From positions 64,501 through 128,500 of the forward strand of contig NZ_FNUZ01000002.1 in NCBI RefSeq assembly GCF_900108225.1: a stretch of DNA of 64,000 nt, written 5' to 3'. Shown piece by piece: positions 1 to 8,857 of this stretch. The notes under the pieces were generated by a model, which saw only the letters and a program-made list of their open reading frames with translations, was not told the origin of the DNA and made no database searches. Each line of letters opens with the position of its first letter. Position 1 is the stretch's first letter. This DNA is from Thalassococcus halodurans. GTDB taxonomy: Bacteria; Pseudomonadota; Alphaproteobacteria; Rhodobacterales; Rhodobacteraceae. A program made the position numbers and the translations under genes.

Positions 1-4
1 TCGC

Positions 5-2164
5 TCAGGCCAATTCGATCTGATCTGGATTTTCTGTGATTTCCCCAATGATTGCGGCCTGATAGCCTGCGATCTTCAAGGCATTGAGCGTGCCTTCGGC
101 GCTTTGTGCATCGATGACCGCCAGCAATCCTCCGGCTGTCTGTGGATCAAACAGAAGCGCTGTTTCGGGCGTGTCCGGAAGTTCCGGAAATGCGGCTTTG
201 TTTTGGGGGTAGAGCGAACTGCGAACGCCGTTTTGCGCCAGCTCTGCCGCGCCTTCCATTAACGGGATGTCGGCTATCCGCAGAACCGCGCCGGTGCCGG
301 ATGATTTGCAGATGTTGCCAATGTGACCGGCAAGGCCGAAGCCTGTGACATCCGTCATCGCTTGGGCCTGTTTCAGGATGTCGGCAGCGCGGGCTTGTGA
401 CTGGCACATGAGGTCCAGTGCTTTGGTCACGATGTGCCCTTCTGCCTGACCTTGCATTTCGGCGGCCATAATGGTGCCCGACCCGATGGGTTTCGTCAGA
501 ATGATTGCAGCGCCGGCCTTGGCACCGGCCACGGTGATTGGCGGTTGGTGGCAAAGTCCGGTGATCGAAAATCCGATGGTCAGCTCGTCGCCAACGGAAC
601 TGTGCCCACCCACGATGGCAGCGCCTGCGTCGCTCAAAACCTCATGCGCGGTTTGCATGATCTCGTGCAGTGTGCGGCCCATCAATGTGTCGGACAGGCG
701 GGGAAGGACAAGATTGACAGTGGCGCCCTGCGGTTCGGCCCCCATGGCCCAGATGTCGCCAAGCGCATGATTGGCGGCGATGCGGGTCATGACGACCGGA
801 TCGTTTGTAAAAGCTCGCAGGTGGTCTGTGGTCAGTACTTGTTCAACGCCGCCGACCACCATTGTTGCGGCGTCATCGCCGATGGTGCTGCGAATGTCTG
901 TGCGCAGGGGGGCGGGCAAGTGGGATAGCACGGCGCTTAGCGTTGTCGGCCCGACCTTGGCCCCGCAGCCGCCGCACATCGGTTTGTCACCCAGGGCGTC
1001 TTTCATGCCGTGGGCGATCTCGGCTGGCACCGTGGGCTGTTCCATTTGGGGCAGGTCACGGAACTTCTCCATGAATTTCTGGTCGATCCGGTTTTTCCAT
1101 TGCCAAAGTAGCGGGCCGGTAAACGTCAGTCCGAACTTTTCAGCGAGCGCCGATTTCTGTCCGAGCGAGACCAGCTTCAAATAATCGCTTTGCGGTTTGT
1201 ACTCTGCCCACTTGTCCGTGCCCAATGCCGCGCGCAGGTTCTGGAACAGCACGGGCGCTTGTCTGACGGCAAAAACGCCTGCCTTGGGGCGAGGTGTGTC
1301 GATCATATGGGCGCAGTCGCCGGTGGCAAAGACGTTGTCGACCGATGACTGCAAGCGCGGATTTACGGAGACAAAACCATTGTGCAGGTTCAATCCGGAT
1401 GTACCCAGCCAATCGTAGGCCTTCGCGCCCGCGGCCCCTGTTATGAACGATGCCTGAATTGTGGTGCCATCAGCTAGAACAAGCGCTGTGGCATTAATCT
1501 CCGAGATTTGCACATTCTCATGTAGTGTGATGCCCAAGTCCGCCATAGATTTGCGGATTTTGCGCTGTGCGCTTTCGCTGTTGTCGGACAGCAGGATGCC
1601 GCGTTCCAACAAATGTACTGGCGCGTCCGAACCTTTGACGCGCAAGGCATGGGCCATCGCCATAGATAGTTCACAGCCCGCAATACCCCCGCCGATGACG
1701 GCAACTGGTTCAGACGGGTTGAACGCCAGATGCTTGGTCCATGCATCTGCAAAAGGGCCAAGGGGTTTCGCGGGAACACCATGTTCCGAAAAGCCTTTGA
1801 GCGCGGGCATCGCGCTGGTGATGCCAATGTCGATCGAAGCCACATCGTAGGCGACAGGCTCGCGGCCTGGAACGGTGACGGTCTGGTCGACCGGATCAAT
1901 CGCAACAGCCGGTCCGGTGATCAGACGCGCACCGGCAAAGCGGGCCAGTTTGACCAGATCAATATCCAGTTCGCGGCGACTGTAGTGTCCTGCCACAAAG
2001 CCCGGCAACATGCCGGAATAGGCCGTTGCTGGCACCGGATCGATCACGGTGACACGCACACCGGCCAAAGGGTTCATGCCCCACATGCGCAGAACCAGCG
2101 CGTGGGTGTGTCCTCCTCCGATCAGAACCAGATCACGGGTCAGGGGCAGGGGGCTGGAATGCAT
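5..2164 (-). CDS. selD: Selenide, water dikinase fused to FAD/NAD(P) oxidoreductase
   Basis: A 719-residue two-domain protein. Residues about 10-385 form a pyridine-nucleotide-disulfide oxidoreductase with an N-terminal FAD-binding GGGHTH turn, a second dinucleotide motif (VIGGGIAGCE) and a late ATGDCAH motif. Residues about 395-719 are selenide, water dikinase, which makes selenophosphate from selenide and ATP for selenouridine or selenocysteine. The catalytic cysteine is Cys400 in CGGCGAK, with the conserved Lys403; the position equivalent to E. coli Cys19 is Ala. The start at 2164 is chosen because GGAGG lies five bases upstream; a longer frame to 2185 lacks such a site. It is the last gene of the minus-strand block after urtE. 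The fused oxidoreductase may deliver reduced selenium to the dikinase, which is inference. The family is certain. Confidence 0.93.
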   Translation of the reverse strand: MHSSPLPLTRDLVLIGGGHTHALVLRMWGMNPLAGVRVTVIDPVPATAYSGMLPGFVAGHYSRRELDIDLVKLARFAGARLITGPAVAIDPVDQTVTVPGREPVAYDVASIDIGITSAMPALKGFSEHGVPAKPLGPFADAWTKHLAFNPSEPVAVIGGGIAGCELSMAMAHALRVKGSDAPVHLLERGILLSDNSESAQRKIRKSMADLGITLHENVQISEINATALVLADGTTIQASFITGAAGAKAYDWLGTSGLNLHNGFVSVNPRLQSSVDNVFATGDCAHMIDTPRPKAGVFAVRQAPVLFQNLRAALGTDKWAEYKPQSDYLKLVSLGQKSALAEKFGLTFTGPLLWQWKNRIDQKFMEKFRDLPQMEQPTVPAEIAHGMKDALGDKPMCGGCGAKVGPTTLSAVLSHLPAPLRTDIRSTIGDDAATMVVGGVEQVLTTDHLRAFTNDPVVMTRIAANHALGDIWAMGAEPQGATVNLVLPRLSDTLMGRTLHEIMQTAHEVLSDAGAAIVGGHSSVGDELTIGFSITGLCHQPPITVAGAKAGAAIILTKPIGSGTIMAAEMQGQAEGHIVTKALDLMCQSQARAADILKQAQAMTDVTGFGLAGHIGNICKSSGTGAVLRIADIPLMEGAAELAQNGVRSSLYPQNKAAFPELPDTPETALLFDPQTAGGLLAVIDAQSAEGTLNALKIAGYQAAIIGEITENPDQIELA

Positions 2165-2251
2165 GGTGTCCTCCGGTTGCCCCAACAGGGGTACGGAGGC
2201 CGCGTTAAAGGCTCAAGCCCAAAGCGACGGGATCACAGAAATGCTAGCGCG

Positions 2252-2947
2252 TCAGATCGACACTTTTTCAAGCAGGGCTTCCTTGGTGACTTCGCCCTGT
2301 TTGCCCTGCAACGACACCGCACCGCGTGTGATCGCCGTAAAGCTGTCGGCCAGACCCCATGTGAAATCGAAATATTGCTCGACCAGCACAATCGCCATGT
2401 CACCCTGATCGCGAAGTTGGGCAATGACACGCCCGATCTGCTGGATGATGTTCGGCTGGATGCCTTCGGTTGGTTCGTCCAGCAGCAAAACTTTGGGTCG
2501 TGTGATCAGGGCGCGCGCAATCGCTAACTGCTGCTGCTGACCGCCGGAAAGGTCCCCGCCACGACGATGCAGGAAATCCTTCAGGATCGGGAAGAGATCC
2601 CAGATGTGATCGGGGATTTTGTGATCCGCTTTGGGCAAACAGGCAAACCCCGTCATCAGGTTTTCTTCAACCGTCATCAACGGAAACACTTCGCGCCCCT
2701 GAGGGACATAAGCGATACCCGCCTGCGCCGCGCCATGTGCGCTAAGGTGATCAAGCTTTTGGCCGTCCAGAACAATGTCGCCGCCTGTGTAGGGATGGCG
2801 ACCGGCGATGGCCTTAAGAAGCGAGGTTTTGCCCACGCCATTTGTGCCCATCACGGCAGTGACCTTGCCCTTTTCGGCTGAAAAAGAAATGCCGTGCAGG
2901 ATTTGGCTTTGACCGTAGTGCAGTGTCAGATCGCGAACGTCGAGCAT
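2252..2947 (-). CDS. urtE: Urea ABC transporter ATP-binding protein UrtE
   Basis: One of two cytoplasmic ATPases of the urea importer UrtABCDE (hydrophobic amino acid uptake transporter family, LivF-like). The 231 residues show Walker A (GTNGVGKTS, near residue 35), the ABC signature LSGGQQQQLAIARAL, Walker B (VLLLDEPTEG) and the switch histidine region replaced by an EQYFDF segment typical of LivF-like subunits. The start ATG at 2947 has GGGAAGATAAG upstream and sits three bases after the urtD stop, so the two are probably translated from one message. Substrate assignment as urea rests on the full urtABCDE order and on UrtA; no urease genes are visible in this window. Confidence 0.93.
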   Translation of the reverse strand: MLDVRDLTLHYGQSQILHGISFSAEKGKVTAVMGTNGVGKTSLLKAIAGRHPYTGGDIVLDGQKLDHLSAHGAAQAGIAYVPQGREVFPLMTVEENLMTGFACLPKADHKIPDHIWDLFPILKDFLHRRGGDLSGGQQQQLAIARALITRPKVLLLDEPTEGIQPNIIQQIGRVIAQLRDQGDMAIVLVEQYFDFTWGLADSFTAITRGAVSLQGKQGEVTKEALLEKVSI

Positions 2948-2950
2948 GGC

Positions 2951-3694
2951 TTATCTTCCCAGGTAAACGTCGATGACGTCTTGGTTTGCGGTCACATGTT
3001 CAAGGCTGCCTTCGGCCAGAACCGATCCTTCGTGCAGAACCGTCACGCGGCAATCCAGACGACGGACAAACTCCATATCGTGTTCGACGACAACGACGGC
3101 GCGGGTTTCGGCCGCGCGGCGCAGCAGGTCTGTGGTGTGTTCCCGTTCAGCAGGGGTCATGCCCGCCGCCGGTTCGTCGACCAGCAAAAGACGCGGATCT
3201 TGCGCCAGAAGCATGCCGATTTCCAACCACTGTTTCTGCCCGTGGCTGAGTTCACCTGCCACGCGGGTCAGTTCGTCGGTTAGCCCGATTTCTTCGGCCA
3301 AGGCCTCGATCTTCTCGGCACCTTCCTTGGTCTTGCGGTAGAACAGAACGCTGAACGGGCTGCGTTCGTTCTTCAACGCCATGGCCAGATTTTCGCGCAC
3401 CGTTTGTGCCTCGAACACCGTCGGTTTCTGGAACTTGCGGCCGATGCCCGCGCGGGCGATCTGGCTTTCGGACAGTTTCAGAAGCGAGACCGATTTCTCA
3501 CCCCAGATCACGCGGCCTTCATCGGGGCGCGTTTTGCCTGTGATGATGTCCATAAAGGTGGTCTTGCCTGCACCGTTCGGCCCGATGATCGCGCGCAGTT
3601 CAGGTTCGCCGATCTGGAAGCTGAGGTTGTTGATCGCCTTGAACCCGTCAAAGGACACCGAGACGCCGGAAAGCTCTAGAAGCGTGTTCATCAT
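2951..3694 (-). CDS. urtD: Urea ABC transporter ATP-binding protein UrtD
   Basis: Second ATPase of the urea importer, LivG-like, 247 residues. Walker A (GPNGAGKTT, near residue 40), signature LSHGQKQWLEIGM and Walker B (LLLVDEPAAGM) are intact, followed by the EHD motif. The start codon ATG at 3694 overlaps the stop of urtC (ATGA), which implies translational coupling. It would pair with UrtE below the UrtB/UrtC membrane channel on the cytoplasmic face. The short linker between Walker motifs and the KNERSPFSVLFYRK insertion are characteristic of UrtD rather than LivG, as far as I recall the family. Confidence 0.93.
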   Translation of the reverse strand: MMNTLLELSGVSVSFDGFKAINNLSFQIGEPELRAIIGPNGAGKTTFMDIITGKTRPDEGRVIWGEKSVSLLKLSESQIARAGIGRKFQKPTVFEAQTVRENLAMALKNERSPFSVLFYRKTKEGAEKIEALAEEIGLTDELTRVAGELSHGQKQWLEIGMLLAQDPRLLLVDEPAAGMTPAEREHTTDLLRRAAETRAVVVVEHDMEFVRRLDCRVTVLHEGSVLAEGSLEHVTANQDVIDVYLGR

Positions 3695-4875
3695 TTCGCG
3701 CCCTCGGATTTGGATTTCTTGCCGATCAGATCAAAGAGCCCACCGATACCCTGAGGGGCCAGCAAGGTGACCGCAACAAAGGACAGGCCCAGCAGTACCA
3801 GCCACCAGTCGGTCCACTGGATGGTGTAGAAACCCAGCGGAATGGACGGCGCGCCGCCGCCTGTAAACCAACTGGACAGAAGCGAGACGAAGGCCGCCCC
3901 GATCACAGCCCCATAGAGACGGCCACGTCCGCCGATGGCCACCCAGACCGCCAGATAAATCGAGGCGATGGGGGCAATTTCGGCGGGGTTGATGATGCCT
4001 GCTTGGGGGTAATAGAGCGCGCCGGCGATAGCGGCGATAACCGCAGTCAGGGTGAAGACAAAGAGTTTGTAGCTTTCAACATGGTAGCCGAGGAAACGCA
4101 CGCGGCTTTCATTGTCGCGAATGCCGCGGATCACGCTGCCCATCTTGCCAGACACAACATAGGCGCAGAGCACGTAGCCCAATGCCAAAGCAAGCGCTGA
4201 AGCCCAGAAGAAGGCGATCGAGATCATGCTTTGCGGGACATCGCCCAGATAGGGGATGTTCTGAAGGCCGGAGAGGCCGTTGTTGCCGCGCAGGCCACTG
4301 TCGTTCTGGAACAGGTAGAGTGACAGGGCAAGCGTCATGGCTTGGGTCAGGATCGACAGGTAAACGCCCGTCACACGGCTACGGAAAGCGAGCCAGCCGA
4401 AGACCAGTGCCAGAAGGCCGGGGACGAGGATCACAAAGGCCAGTTGCATGAACAGGCTGTCGGCGAAAGCCCAGATCAGCGGGAATTCATTGGTACCGAC
4501 GACACCGAAAATCTGTGTGGCGACCGCGTCATGGATTTCTTCCGGCGTTGGCGGGATGGCTGCGGCCGAGAGGCTTTCGGTTACGATGATCTCGGTCCGG
4601 GCGTACATCAGCCACATGCCGATGGCATAGCCGCCGAGACCGAAAAAGGCGAAGTGGCCGAGGCTGAGGATACCGCAATAGCCCCAGACAATGTCCATCG
4701 CGACGGCGATCAGGCAGAGGCAAAGGGTTTTGCCCAGCGTCTTGATGAAGGAGGTGGATACAACCCCGATGCCTGCGGCTTCGGACATCGCGGTGACAAA
4801 GATTGTGAACAACGCCAGCGCGGCGAGGAACCACAGGATCGAAGGGTTTTCGGCGACAAAGCTTTTGCGTTTCAT
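3691..4875 (-). CDS. urtC: Urea ABC transporter permease UrtC
   Basis: LivM-like membrane subunit of the urea importer, 394 residues with about ten hydrophobic segments. The typical features are visible: an early GILSLGHFAFFGLGGYAIGM segment and a late GGRGRLYGAVIGAAF segment, the EAA-like contact to the ATPases. A soluble insertion of roughly 45 residues between the first helices (around residues 95-140, containing IPPTPEEIHDAVATQIFG) is usual for UrtC and absent from amino-acid LivM. The start at 4875 has CGGAG upstream. The gene is separated from urtB by 85 bases that hold a short dispersed repeat. Confidence 0.92.
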   Translation of the reverse strand: MKRKSFVAENPSILWFLAALALFTIFVTAMSEAAGIGVVSTSFIKTLGKTLCLCLIAVAMDIVWGYCGILSLGHFAFFGLGGYAIGMWLMYARTEIIVTESLSAAAIPPTPEEIHDAVATQIFGVVGTNEFPLIWAFADSLFMQLAFVILVPGLLALVFGWLAFRSRVTGVYLSILTQAMTLALSLYLFQNDSGLRGNNGLSGLQNIPYLGDVPQSMISIAFFWASALALALGYVLCAYVVSGKMGSVIRGIRDNESRVRFLGYHVESYKLFVFTLTAVIAAIAGALYYPQAGIINPAEIAPIASIYLAVWVAIGGRGRLYGAVIGAAFVSLLSSWFTGGGAPSIPLGFYTIQWTDWWLVLLGLSFVAVTLLAPQGIGGLFDLIGKKSKSEGAK

Positions 4876-4920
4876 GTCAGGCTCCGACCGGTGTGGATTT
4901 TGGCTGCGCGGGGCATTTTC

Positions 4921-4941
4921 GAGTATTTCTGGACAGATGAA
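4921..4941 (+). repeat. Short dispersed intergenic repeat, copy 1
   Basis: The sequence GAGTATTTC-N-GGACAGATGAA lies in the urtB-urtC spacer. A copy with 20 of 21 identical bases is present in inverted orientation at 63423-63443, downstream of mfd. Both copies are intergenic. Function unknown; a recurring small genomic repeat of this lineage is my inference. Confidence 0.5.
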
Positions 4942-4960
4942 GGCATAAGGGCGTTCATGA

Positions 4961-6913
4961 TCAATCTCCTGCTGCGCGGCCTTTGAGGGCGACGATGCCG
5001 CGCGGCCGGAACTGGATGAACAGGATGATGAAGAGGATCATGTAGGTCTGTGCCGCCAGTGTGTTGGACGGGTTGAACCATTCGATGCCTTTTTGCAGGC
5101 CGCCGATCAGGGTCGCACCGGCGAGGGTGCCCCAAACGTTGCCGACGCCGCCCACGACCACTGTCATGAAGCTTTGGACGATATAATCGGCGCCCATTTC
5201 CGAAGTTACTTTGGCATAGAGGCCGATGGCGACGCCTGCGATGCCTGCGATGCCCGAGCCTAGGCCGAAGGTCAGCATGTTGATGCGGTCGGGGTTGATG
5301 CCCATGGAGGCAGCCATTCCGGGGTTTTGTGTTACAGCGCGGACCTCAAGTCCCAGGCGGGTCTTGTTGAGGACGAACAGGATGAGGCCAAGGAAGATCA
5401 GTGCGAGGACGAAGATCGCGATGCGGATGTTGGCGATCTGGACGACGTCGTTAATGACCCATGCACCGTCCAGCCAACCGGGCGAGGTCAGGGGGCGGGC
5501 TTGGGTGCCGAAGATGTTTTTGGCCAGTTGTTGCAGGGCAATCGAGATGCCGAAGGTTGCAAGCAGTGTTTCCAGCGGGCGGTGGTAAAGCCAGCGGATG
5601 ACCAAACGCTCCATCGCGACGCCTGCGGCGAAGGTGACTGCGAAGGCCAGTGGCAGGGCCACGACCAGCGAGAGGGTGTAGTCGGGGATGATCTGCTGGA
5701 CGACATAGCCTGTGTAGGCCCCCATCATGATGAATTCGCCATGGGCCATATTGATGACGCCCATCACGCCGAAGGTGATGGCAAGGCCGATGGCTGCGAG
5801 GAAATAGATCGACGCGAGTGAGATCGCATCAAGCGAGACGTCGAAAATCTGGTTGCGGGCGACGCGGGCTTCGACTTCGGACAGAGCTGTTTCTGCGGCT
5901 GTTGTGATTACCGCATCACTCTCGGCGTAGGTTTCAAAGAAAGCGTGTGTGGCGATTGCAGCTTGGACGGTTTCGTCTGTGACCAGCGGGGGAACTGTGC
6001 CGGCTTGGGCCAGAGCGGCATAGGCCCTTTCGCGGTTTTCTTCGCTTGAGAGCTGCCCCACAGGGATACCACCGACACGGCCATCGACGATATTGTCGCT
6101 GAGGCGGGCTTTGATGGTGTCTGCGGTTTGTCGTTCGGGGGCCAGACCTGCGTCGACCAATTGCGCATAGGCGTCCTGTTGCGAGATGTCCTCGCCAACT
6201 GTCAGAACGCGGGCGATATTGGCGTCTTGCGGCAACTCGGGAGCGACTGAGGCAGATTTGGTCAGAATCTGGTTCAGCGCCGCGCGGCTGTCGACGTCAA
6301 TGGTGCCGGAAAGGGCATTGATGGCGGTGATACGGTCATCTGTCGAGGCACCGAAGCGGGCGGTCAGCAGATTTGCCAGACGTTCCTTGCGAGCGCGAAG
6401 CGCATTATCGGGTTCACCTTCGATCGAAGCACGCAACGGTTCGATCTGGCTTGCATCGGGGCTGCGCAGGATCGCGTCTAGCGCTGCGGTACGACGTTCT
6501 TTGTCGGGGTCGGACAGTTGGAACTGGACCAGCGCGCCGCCGATCACACGGCGCACGCCGCCGTTGGGTCTGATTTCGGTCAGCTCGTCTTTGGTGGCTG
6601 TGCCGACAGGGGTATCTGTGGCGATGTCGAACAGTTCGTACCCGTCACCTGATTTCTGGGCGTAGTAGAACAGACCGTCGGTTTCGTTCAGAAAAACGCC
6701 TTTGTTCTGCCAGCGTTCTAGGAAAAGGGCGGTGCCTTCGGGCGTTTCGGCAACCAGTGCGTCAATGACGACACCTACGGATCTACGACCGGGTTTGGCA
6801 ACTTCGCCAGCTTGGCTTTGAAGAAGGGTTTGCAGGGGGCTGTCTTGTGCGGTGGCCATCTGGGCGGGCAGGGCAAGACAAAACGCGATCACGAGTAGGG
6901 TTGCGCGTAGCAT
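4961..6913 (-). CDS. urtB: Urea ABC transporter permease UrtB with N-terminal extracytoplasmic domain
   Basis: LivH-like membrane subunit, 650 residues. A signal peptide (residues 1-22, ending MATAQ) leads into a soluble helical region of about 330 residues that is expected in the periplasm. The permease proper starts near residue 360 (SIYFLAAIGLAITFGVMGVINMAHGEF) and has about eight membrane segments. Such an N-terminal extension is known for bacterial UrtB, but this one is at the long end. Its repeated AL-rich helices suggest a HEAT-like or docking module that could contact UrtA; that is inference. The gene follows urtA after an intercistronic hairpin and precedes urtC by 85 bases. Confidence 0.92.
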   Translation of the reverse strand: MLRATLLVIAFCLALPAQMATAQDSPLQTLLQSQAGEVAKPGRRSVGVVIDALVAETPEGTALFLERWQNKGVFLNETDGLFYYAQKSGDGYELFDIATDTPVGTATKDELTEIRPNGGVRRVIGGALVQFQLSDPDKERRTAALDAILRSPDASQIEPLRASIEGEPDNALRARKERLANLLTARFGASTDDRITAINALSGTIDVDSRAALNQILTKSASVAPELPQDANIARVLTVGEDISQQDAYAQLVDAGLAPERQTADTIKARLSDNIVDGRVGGIPVGQLSSEENRERAYAALAQAGTVPPLVTDETVQAAIATHAFFETYAESDAVITTAAETALSEVEARVARNQIFDVSLDAISLASIYFLAAIGLAITFGVMGVINMAHGEFIMMGAYTGYVVQQIIPDYTLSLVVALPLAFAVTFAAGVAMERLVIRWLYHRPLETLLATFGISIALQQLAKNIFGTQARPLTSPGWLDGAWVINDVVQIANIRIAIFVLALIFLGLILFVLNKTRLGLEVRAVTQNPGMAASMGINPDRINMLTFGLGSGIAGIAGVAIGLYAKVTSEMGADYIVQSFMTVVVGGVGNVWGTLAGATLIGGLQKGIEWFNPSNTLAAQTYMILFIILFIQFRPRGIVALKGRAAGD

Positions 6914-6947
6914 AAGACAGGGCCTGTCATTTGGGGGAAGTCGGTAG

Positions 6948-6988
6948 AAAAAGGGCGCGGCCGGAAAAAGGGAGGACTGGCCGCGCCC
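6948..6988 (-). terminator. Intercistronic terminator-like hairpin between urtA and urtB
   Basis: On the minus strand a perfect 10-bp stem (GGGCGCGGCC at 6953-6962 against GGCCGCGCCC at 6979-6988) with a 16-base loop is followed by five T residues. It has the form of an intrinsic terminator placed 13 bases after the urtA stop. It probably attenuates transcription into urtBCDE so that the binding protein is made in excess, and may protect the urtA 3' end. Confidence 0.7.
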
Positions 6989-7001
6989 CGTTTAGGTCAG
7001 A

Positions 7002-8297
7002 TTAGTAGTTGGACTTGATCTGAACACATGTGCTGGTTTCGGTGTTGTACATACCGCAACCAAGGTCTTTCCAATCGGACTTCAGAACCGCGGATTCCGG
7101 CAGGAAATCTGTCCATGCATCGCCCGGAACTTCTTCTGTCTGGCTGATGATGTCGAACTGGCCGTCTTCGCGGATTTCACCGATCAGAACCGGCTTGGAC
7201 AGGTGGTGGTTCGGCAGCATTGTCGCTGTACCGCCTGTCAGGTTCGGGAATTCCTGACCGTACATTGCTGTGCGAACTGCATCAACGTCGGTTGTGCCAG
7301 CGTCTGTGACCGCGTTCACCCACATGTTGAAGCCGATGTAATGTGCTTCCATCGGGTCGTTTGTCACGCGCTCGTCACCCATGCGGGCTTTCCACGTTTT
7401 GATGAACTCGGCGTTGGCTTCGCCTTCTGCGGACTGGAAGTAGTTCCAAGCTGCCAGGTGACCAACAAGGTTGGATGTGTCCAGACCAGACAGTTCTTCT
7501 TCACCAACCGAGAAGGCTACGACAGGGATGTCGTCAGCGGACACGCCAGCAGCGGCCAGTTCTTTGTAGAAGCCGATGTTCGCGTCGCCGTTGATTGTCG
7601 AGATGACACCAACCTGTTTGCCGTCCGCACCCAGTGCAACGACGTCAGCAACGATCGTCGCCCAGTCAGAGTGACCGAAAGGCGTGTAGTTCACGAAGAT
7701 GTCTTCTTCCGCGATGCCTTTGGACTTCAGGTAGCTTTCCAGAATGTTGTTTGTTGTGCGCGGGTAGACATAGTCTGTGCCCAGCAGAGCAAACTTTTCG
7801 ACGCCCAGTTCTTCAAGGAAGTAATCTGTTGCAGGGATCGCCTGCTGGTTCGGAGCGGCACCTGTGTAGAAGACGTTCTTGGAGCTTTCTTCACCTTCGT
7901 ACTGAACCGGGTAGAAGAGCAGCCCGTTCAATTCTTCGATAACCGGCAGAACGGATTTACGGGAAACCGATGTCCAGTTGCCAAAGATGACGTCAACTTC
8001 GTGCACCGTCAGCAGTTCGCGTGCTTTTTCAGCGAACAACGGCCAGTCGGATGCAGGGTCAACAACAACGGCTTCCAGTTCGCAACCCAGAACGCCACCT
8101 TTTGCGTTCTGCTGTTCGACCAGCATTTCCATTGTGTCTTTAAGTGTGGTTTCCGAAATCGCCATAGTGCCCGAGAGCGAGTGCAGAACGCCGACTTTAA
8201 TCGGGCAGGAAGCGTCCTGAGCGAAAGCGCCGGATGCGCCTGCGATCAGAGCCGAGGCCGCAACGCCGGCCAGCTTCAAGGTTTTGGTCATTTTCAT
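7002..8297 (-). CDS. urtA: Urea ABC transporter substrate-binding protein UrtA
   Basis: Periplasmic binding protein of the urea importer, 431 residues, in the branched-chain amino acid/amide-binding (type I) fold. The signal peptide covers residues 1-26 (ending GAFAQ). The mature start DASCPIKVGVLHSLSGTMAISE is the usual UrtA/FmdD opening, and NWTSVSRKSVLPVIEELNGL and LLGTDYVYPRTTN are family landmarks that separate it from leucine-binding proteins. The start at 8297 has AGGGA eight bases upstream. It is the first gene of the urtABCDE block and so should be preceded by the operon promoter in 8298-8857. Confidence 0.94.
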   Translation of the reverse strand: MKMTKTLKLAGVAASALIAGASGAFAQDASCPIKVGVLHSLSGTMAISETTLKDTMEMLVEQQNAKGGVLGCELEAVVVDPASDWPLFAEKARELLTVHEVDVIFGNWTSVSRKSVLPVIEELNGLLFYPVQYEGEESSKNVFYTGAAPNQQAIPATDYFLEELGVEKFALLGTDYVYPRTTNNILESYLKSKGIAEEDIFVNYTPFGHSDWATIVADVVALGADGKQVGVISTINGDANIGFYKELAAAGVSADDIPVVAFSVGEEELSGLDTSNLVGHLAAWNYFQSAEGEANAEFIKTWKARMGDERVTNDPMEAHYIGFNMWVNAVTDAGTTDVDAVRTAMYGQEFPNLTGGTATMLPNHHLSKPVLIGEIREDGQFDIISQTEEVPGDAWTDFLPESAVLKSDWKDLGCGMYNTETSTCVQIKSNY

Positions 8298-8857
8298 TCG
8301 TTCGGTCCCTGTCTAGATCGGCACTCTAGTTGGTAGGCGGTCATCCTCCCCCCTTGGGCGGAATGGCGGCCAGGTGCCACGTTGGATTTGTTAGCGATGC
8401 TGACCGGAGGATGATCAGTGCGCTGTTGGGTGCCCGTTTCGGACAGGCCAATTTTTTGTCCAGCCCGACGCCAACACGTGAGTCCGCCCATAAATTCGAG
8501 CGACAAAATGCAGAAATTTGCCTCAATTATGGGCGAAAAAATTGGATGAGTTTAATTTTTGAGCGAATTTGGGCGTCACTTGCGACGCATTCTGCAGCAT
8601 TGGCGTCATCCAGAATCAAAGTCTGCTCAATCTATGGGCGAATTCTGATTCAACATGAATCTATCCTAAGCTCTAGGGAACCACTGTGTATGCTTCTTCG
8701 TTAGGAAGGGAATGGATTGGGTGGGCCTGCAGCATCGAGCCGGTTGCTGAAAATAACGTCGCTTTTGGTTTGTGTGTTGAAAAAACATGCGCATGGGATT
8801 GTGCTTTGCGCTTTTGCCCAGTCTGATCAGGGATGGGACTGAGTGGGAGCCAAAAGA
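8298..8857. promoter_or_regulatory. Divergent promoter region between urtA and the Anbu operon, with repeated TATGGGCG motifs
   Basis: No convincing gene lies in these 560 bases; the middle is AT-richer than its surroundings. An inverted repeat is formed by CGCCCATAAATT at 8485-8496 and AATTATGGGCG at 8525-8535, and TATGGGCGAATT recurs at 8633-8644. A 10-bp palindrome CATGCGCATG is at 8786-8795. The region must contain promoters for urtA (minus) and for the ATP-grasp gene (plus). The repeated motif is a candidate operator of unknown cognate regulator. I cannot place the transcription starts. Confidence 0.5.

Noticed and set aside
8366-8382. Sigma-54-like TGGCAC on the minus strand upstream of urtA
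   Set aside because: The -24 half is good, but the -12 half reads CGCCA in place of TTGCA and the GC is out of register; insufficient for a call.
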